64,000 nucleotides of DNA from Chrysomallon squamiferum. Lineage: Eukaryota; Mollusca; Gastropoda; Neomphalida; Peltospiridae. The number at the start of each line of letters is the position of its first letter. Positions within the stretch are counted from its first letter, which is position 1. Positions 62,092 to 64,000 of this stretch are shown one piece after another. The notes below the pieces were generated by a model. That model was not told where the DNA came from. It was given only the letters and a program-made list of their open reading frames with translations, and did not search any database. The stretch lies in the NCBI GenBank assembly GCA_012295275.1, contig CM022677.1:23850735-23914734 (forward strand), read 5' to 3'. A program made the position numbers and the translations under genes.

Positions 62092-64000
62092 CTACATATT
62101 TAATGGGTTAGAGTCTATTTACATAACTTAAACAACTATTACAATGACTACAGTTACTACTACCACTGCTACTACTACTAATAATAATTAAATTTCTACT
62201 ACTAGCACTAGTAGTAGTAGTAGTACTTTCATTCCGTTACGATACCACGTCTACAATCACTACCTCTACCACTGATACTTTTATCACTTCCTCCAGCAAT
62301 ACTACTACAACTACCACAAACCCATAGTCAAACGTATACATCTGAGAACAGTTGTAAATTTGTAAAAACAATTTTCTAGACACTGAGGGTTGGTCTCCTT
62401 GGGCCCAGACGTCCGTCACACCCTGCTCGGTCACGTGTGGGCTGGGGTTTGTACTGATAAAAATAGAACGAACGTGCAATGGAACAGAAGCGAAATGTGA
62501 AGGAAAGTCACAGAAAAACATTACTTCATTATGTCGTGTGGAACTACCATGTGCAGGTAAATTTAAAAAAAAAAATAATAAAAAATAAAAAATAAAATAA
62601 TAAACACTAGTATTTTATAGTATTATACTATATTATACTATACTATAATACTCTTCGCTATATTTTTAGTATAAATATAACTACGGATAGCTAAATTATG
62701 TTCTTAATAAATTATGTATTTCGTGTTCAGTGAATACAGCTAGTGGTTATTTTAATTCATGCGACTGTTGTATTCAAATGGGTTGTTTAGATATACATCA
62801 GCGTTTGATTCCATGTGAACTGTTGCTGCTTAAATTACGATTATAAAAACAGAACGTTATGTTAAATATCACGTGATCTGGTGGACCAATGACTAATAAC
62901 AGAGGAATTATGTTTAAACGTTATATTAAACATCACGTGATCTGGTGGACCAATGACTAACGACACAGGAATTCTATTTAGATGTTAAATTGAATATTAC
63001 ATGATGTGGCGTTACAGTCTCAGTGACTGCAGGATCACTTCTCGGTGCTGCAGTTAAAAAGTGGTTTTCTCCACAGTCTGGCGGCAACCAGGGCATTAGC
63101 GACCACCAGAGGGCGTTTGACTGGCGACAAATGAGTTGTAGCCCTTTTTGATTCGAATTCGTAACTACATATTATTATTATTATTATACGGTCTTTAACC
63201 GTCTGTATTAGGTCATGTAATCTACGTGTTTTAGAAGAGCTGAGTTTCTCGTTAAACAAAATGTTTTTCTCTTCAGTTAACGGGGGATGGTCTAACTGGA
63301 TCTCGTTTCCTGATAAGTGTCGCAGAAACTGCACTCGCGTTGTCGCTGTGAGGAGGCAGTGCGTGAATCCGCGACCGATGTTTGGAGGTCGAAACTGTCG
63401 AGGCTCGCCTGGGAGAATTCACACAGAAAACTGTACAGGGCATCTGTGTACTGCAGGTGAGATTCAGAGCGACACGAATCAAGCATGCGCGCGTGCGTTT
63501 TTATGTAAGCGCACAGCAACGCACACAAGTGTATGTCTGTATTATATACAAACAGTAAGATACATACAAAATACAAAAGCACACACACCTACACACATAC
63601 ACACACAAACACACACACACACACACAACACACAACATACATCATATATCAGCTAGATAAAATAGATTGACACACAGATAGAGACAGATAGAAATATATA
63701 AAGACAGACAGACATACAAACAGATAACGAGAGATACAGACTTGTTGCTAGAGAGAGAGAGATATATACATATATACAGACAAATAGAAAGGAATGATTA
63801 CAGACAGACATACTGACAGACAGAGAAACATAGGTAGACAGATAGATAGATTTATTTTCCTCTTTACAATTTTTTTTTTTTCAGTCTATGGTGAGTGGTC
63901 GTCATGGCAACTGACAAATGAGACAGTGTGTAGAGATTCATGCAGTATGGAGACAGTGGTCTTGAGTTACACACGTGCATGTAACGACACGAAAGGTCCG
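60565..64000 (+). CDS. Gene D: multi-TSP1 family member, 5' part (continues beyond window)
   Basis: This is the gene span; exons are listed separately. A signal-peptide exon and TSP1 domains 1-4 (S S L S, the last cut by the window end) are present, in phase 1-1. Order and motifs match the N-terminal part of genes A-C; D3 shares N-P-x-P-M-F-G-G with C3. By analogy 16 more domains, a transmembrane exon and a tail should follow to the right. Confidence 0.8.
60620..61340. other. First intron of gene D with (AAT)n and (CT)n
   Basis: (AAT)n at about 60680-60755, a unique patch at 60850-60990 with TGACGTCATG, TCTG repeats, and a CT microsatellite at 61245-61325. Confidence 0.75.
61345..61518 (+). 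CDS. Gene D exon, TSP1 domain 1 (S-type), GC splice donor
   Basis: The exon encodes 58 aa in phase 1-1, entered after CTTGTTTTAG. It begins V-N-G-E-Q-W-S-M-W and carries NCPKMC, FC, TCSG, FC and ICQG. The 3' junction reads CAAG/GCAAAT, consistent with a GC-AG intron. Confidence 0.8.
61605..61775 (-). mobile_element. Possible tRNA-derived SINE fragment
   Basis: A GC-richer, non-repetitive island sits inside TATG-rich intron sequence. The minus strand contains GTTCGAGTC, close to the tRNA B-box GGTTCGANTCC. No A box, tail or target duplication was clearly identified. Confidence 0.3.
61776..62095. repeat. TATG/(GT)n-rich tract
   Basis: TATGTATG and GTGTGT repeats with a short (TA)n; Tyr/Val/Cys-rich ORFs are artefacts. 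Confidence 0.9.
62380..62556 (+). CDS. Gene D exon, TSP1 domain 2 (S-type)
   Basis: The exon encodes 59 aa in phase 1-1, entered after ATTTTCTAG. It begins D-T-E-G-W-S-P-W and carries PCSVTCGLG, TC, KCEG, LC and PCAG. The CSVTCGLG motif is shared with B2. Confidence 0.87.
62853..63010. repeat. Two to three tandem 64-bp units with CACGTG and CCAAT
   Basis: Units starting AACGTTAT at 62853 and 62917 both contain ATCACGTGATCTGGTGGACC directly followed by AATGACTAA. A weaker third copy follows to about 63010. Confidence 0.85.
63103..63115 (+). promoter_or_regulatory. CTCF-like core motif in a gene D intron
   Basis: CCACCAGAGGGCG matches the well-known CTCF core pattern CCASYAGRKGGC. It lies in an intron patch (about 63015-63140) much richer in GC than its surroundings. 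Confidence 0.4.
63277..63456 (+). CDS. Gene D exon, TSP1 domain 3 (L-type)
   Basis: The exon encodes 60 aa in phase 1-1, entered after TTCTCTTCAG. It begins V-N-G-G-W-S-N-W and carries KCRRNC, QCVNPRPMFGGRNCRG and NCTGHLC. Confidence 0.88.
63500..63860. repeat. CA-, GACA- and GATA-rich intron
   Basis: CACACA, ACAGACAGA and GATAGATAGA tracts; no exon seen. Confidence 0.85.
63885..64000 (+). CDS. Gene D exon, TSP1 domain 4 (S-type, partial)
   Basis: The exon is entered in phase 1 after TTTTTTTTTTCAG. It begins V-Y-G-E-W-S-S-W and carries VCRDSC and RAC before the window ends. G-E-W-S-S-W matches B4. Confidence 0.83.

Overview
This is AT-rich, intron- and microsatellite-rich animal DNA. No bacterial-style ORFs, rRNA, tRNA or CRISPR array were seen. 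The organism cannot be named from the sequence. The simple-repeat load and the single-module exons suggest a lophotrochozoan invertebrate, perhaps a mollusc (inference only).

The window holds four paralogous genes built almost wholly of thrombospondin type 1 repeats (TSP1/TSR). Gene A is on the minus strand: signal peptide at 14829-14877, 14 TSP1 exons, 3' end off the left edge. Gene B is on the minus strand (39047 down to 18329) and complete. Gene C is on the plus strand (40533-58133) and complete. Gene D is on the plus strand from 60565 and runs off the right edge after four TSP1 exons. The order is A(-) B(-) C(+) D(+), with B and C head to head.

Complete genes B and C share one plan: a signal-peptide exon ending in phase 1, 20 TSP1 domains, a 103-nt transmembrane exon (phase 1 in, phase 2 out) and a single cytoplasmic-tail exon. 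Every TSP1 exon is a phase 1-1 module of about 160-220 nt, except one in B that holds two domains. Summed exon lengths stay in frame (B 3996 nt, about 1331 aa with a proposed start; C 4188 nt, 1395 aa). The short ORFs seen one by one are exons of these genes.

Two TSP1 subtypes occur. S-type domains have a short C3-C4 loop and usually end C..C-P-G. L-type domains have a longer C3-C4 loop, often N-P-x-P-x-x-G-G-x-x-C-x-G, and usually end C-x-G-D-x-C. In B and C the order is SSL SSL L SSL SSL S LLLLLL. The 14 visible domains of A and the four of D follow the same order, so domains can be numbered 1-20 and matched between paralogues. The likely products are type I membrane proteins with a long rod of TSRs outside the cell. 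Ligand and function are unknown.

Several introns carry tandem repeats that contain a copy of an exon edge with its splice site: donor side at A13, C6 and probably A10, acceptor side at B14, C17 and C10. Other changes include a frameshifted domain (A2), an exon fusion (B4+B5), two domains that each lost a cysteine pair (B7, B17), three GC-AG introns and a promoter element shared by B and D. The rest is simple repeats, minisatellites, small DNA-transposon remnants and a decayed MULE-like fragment.
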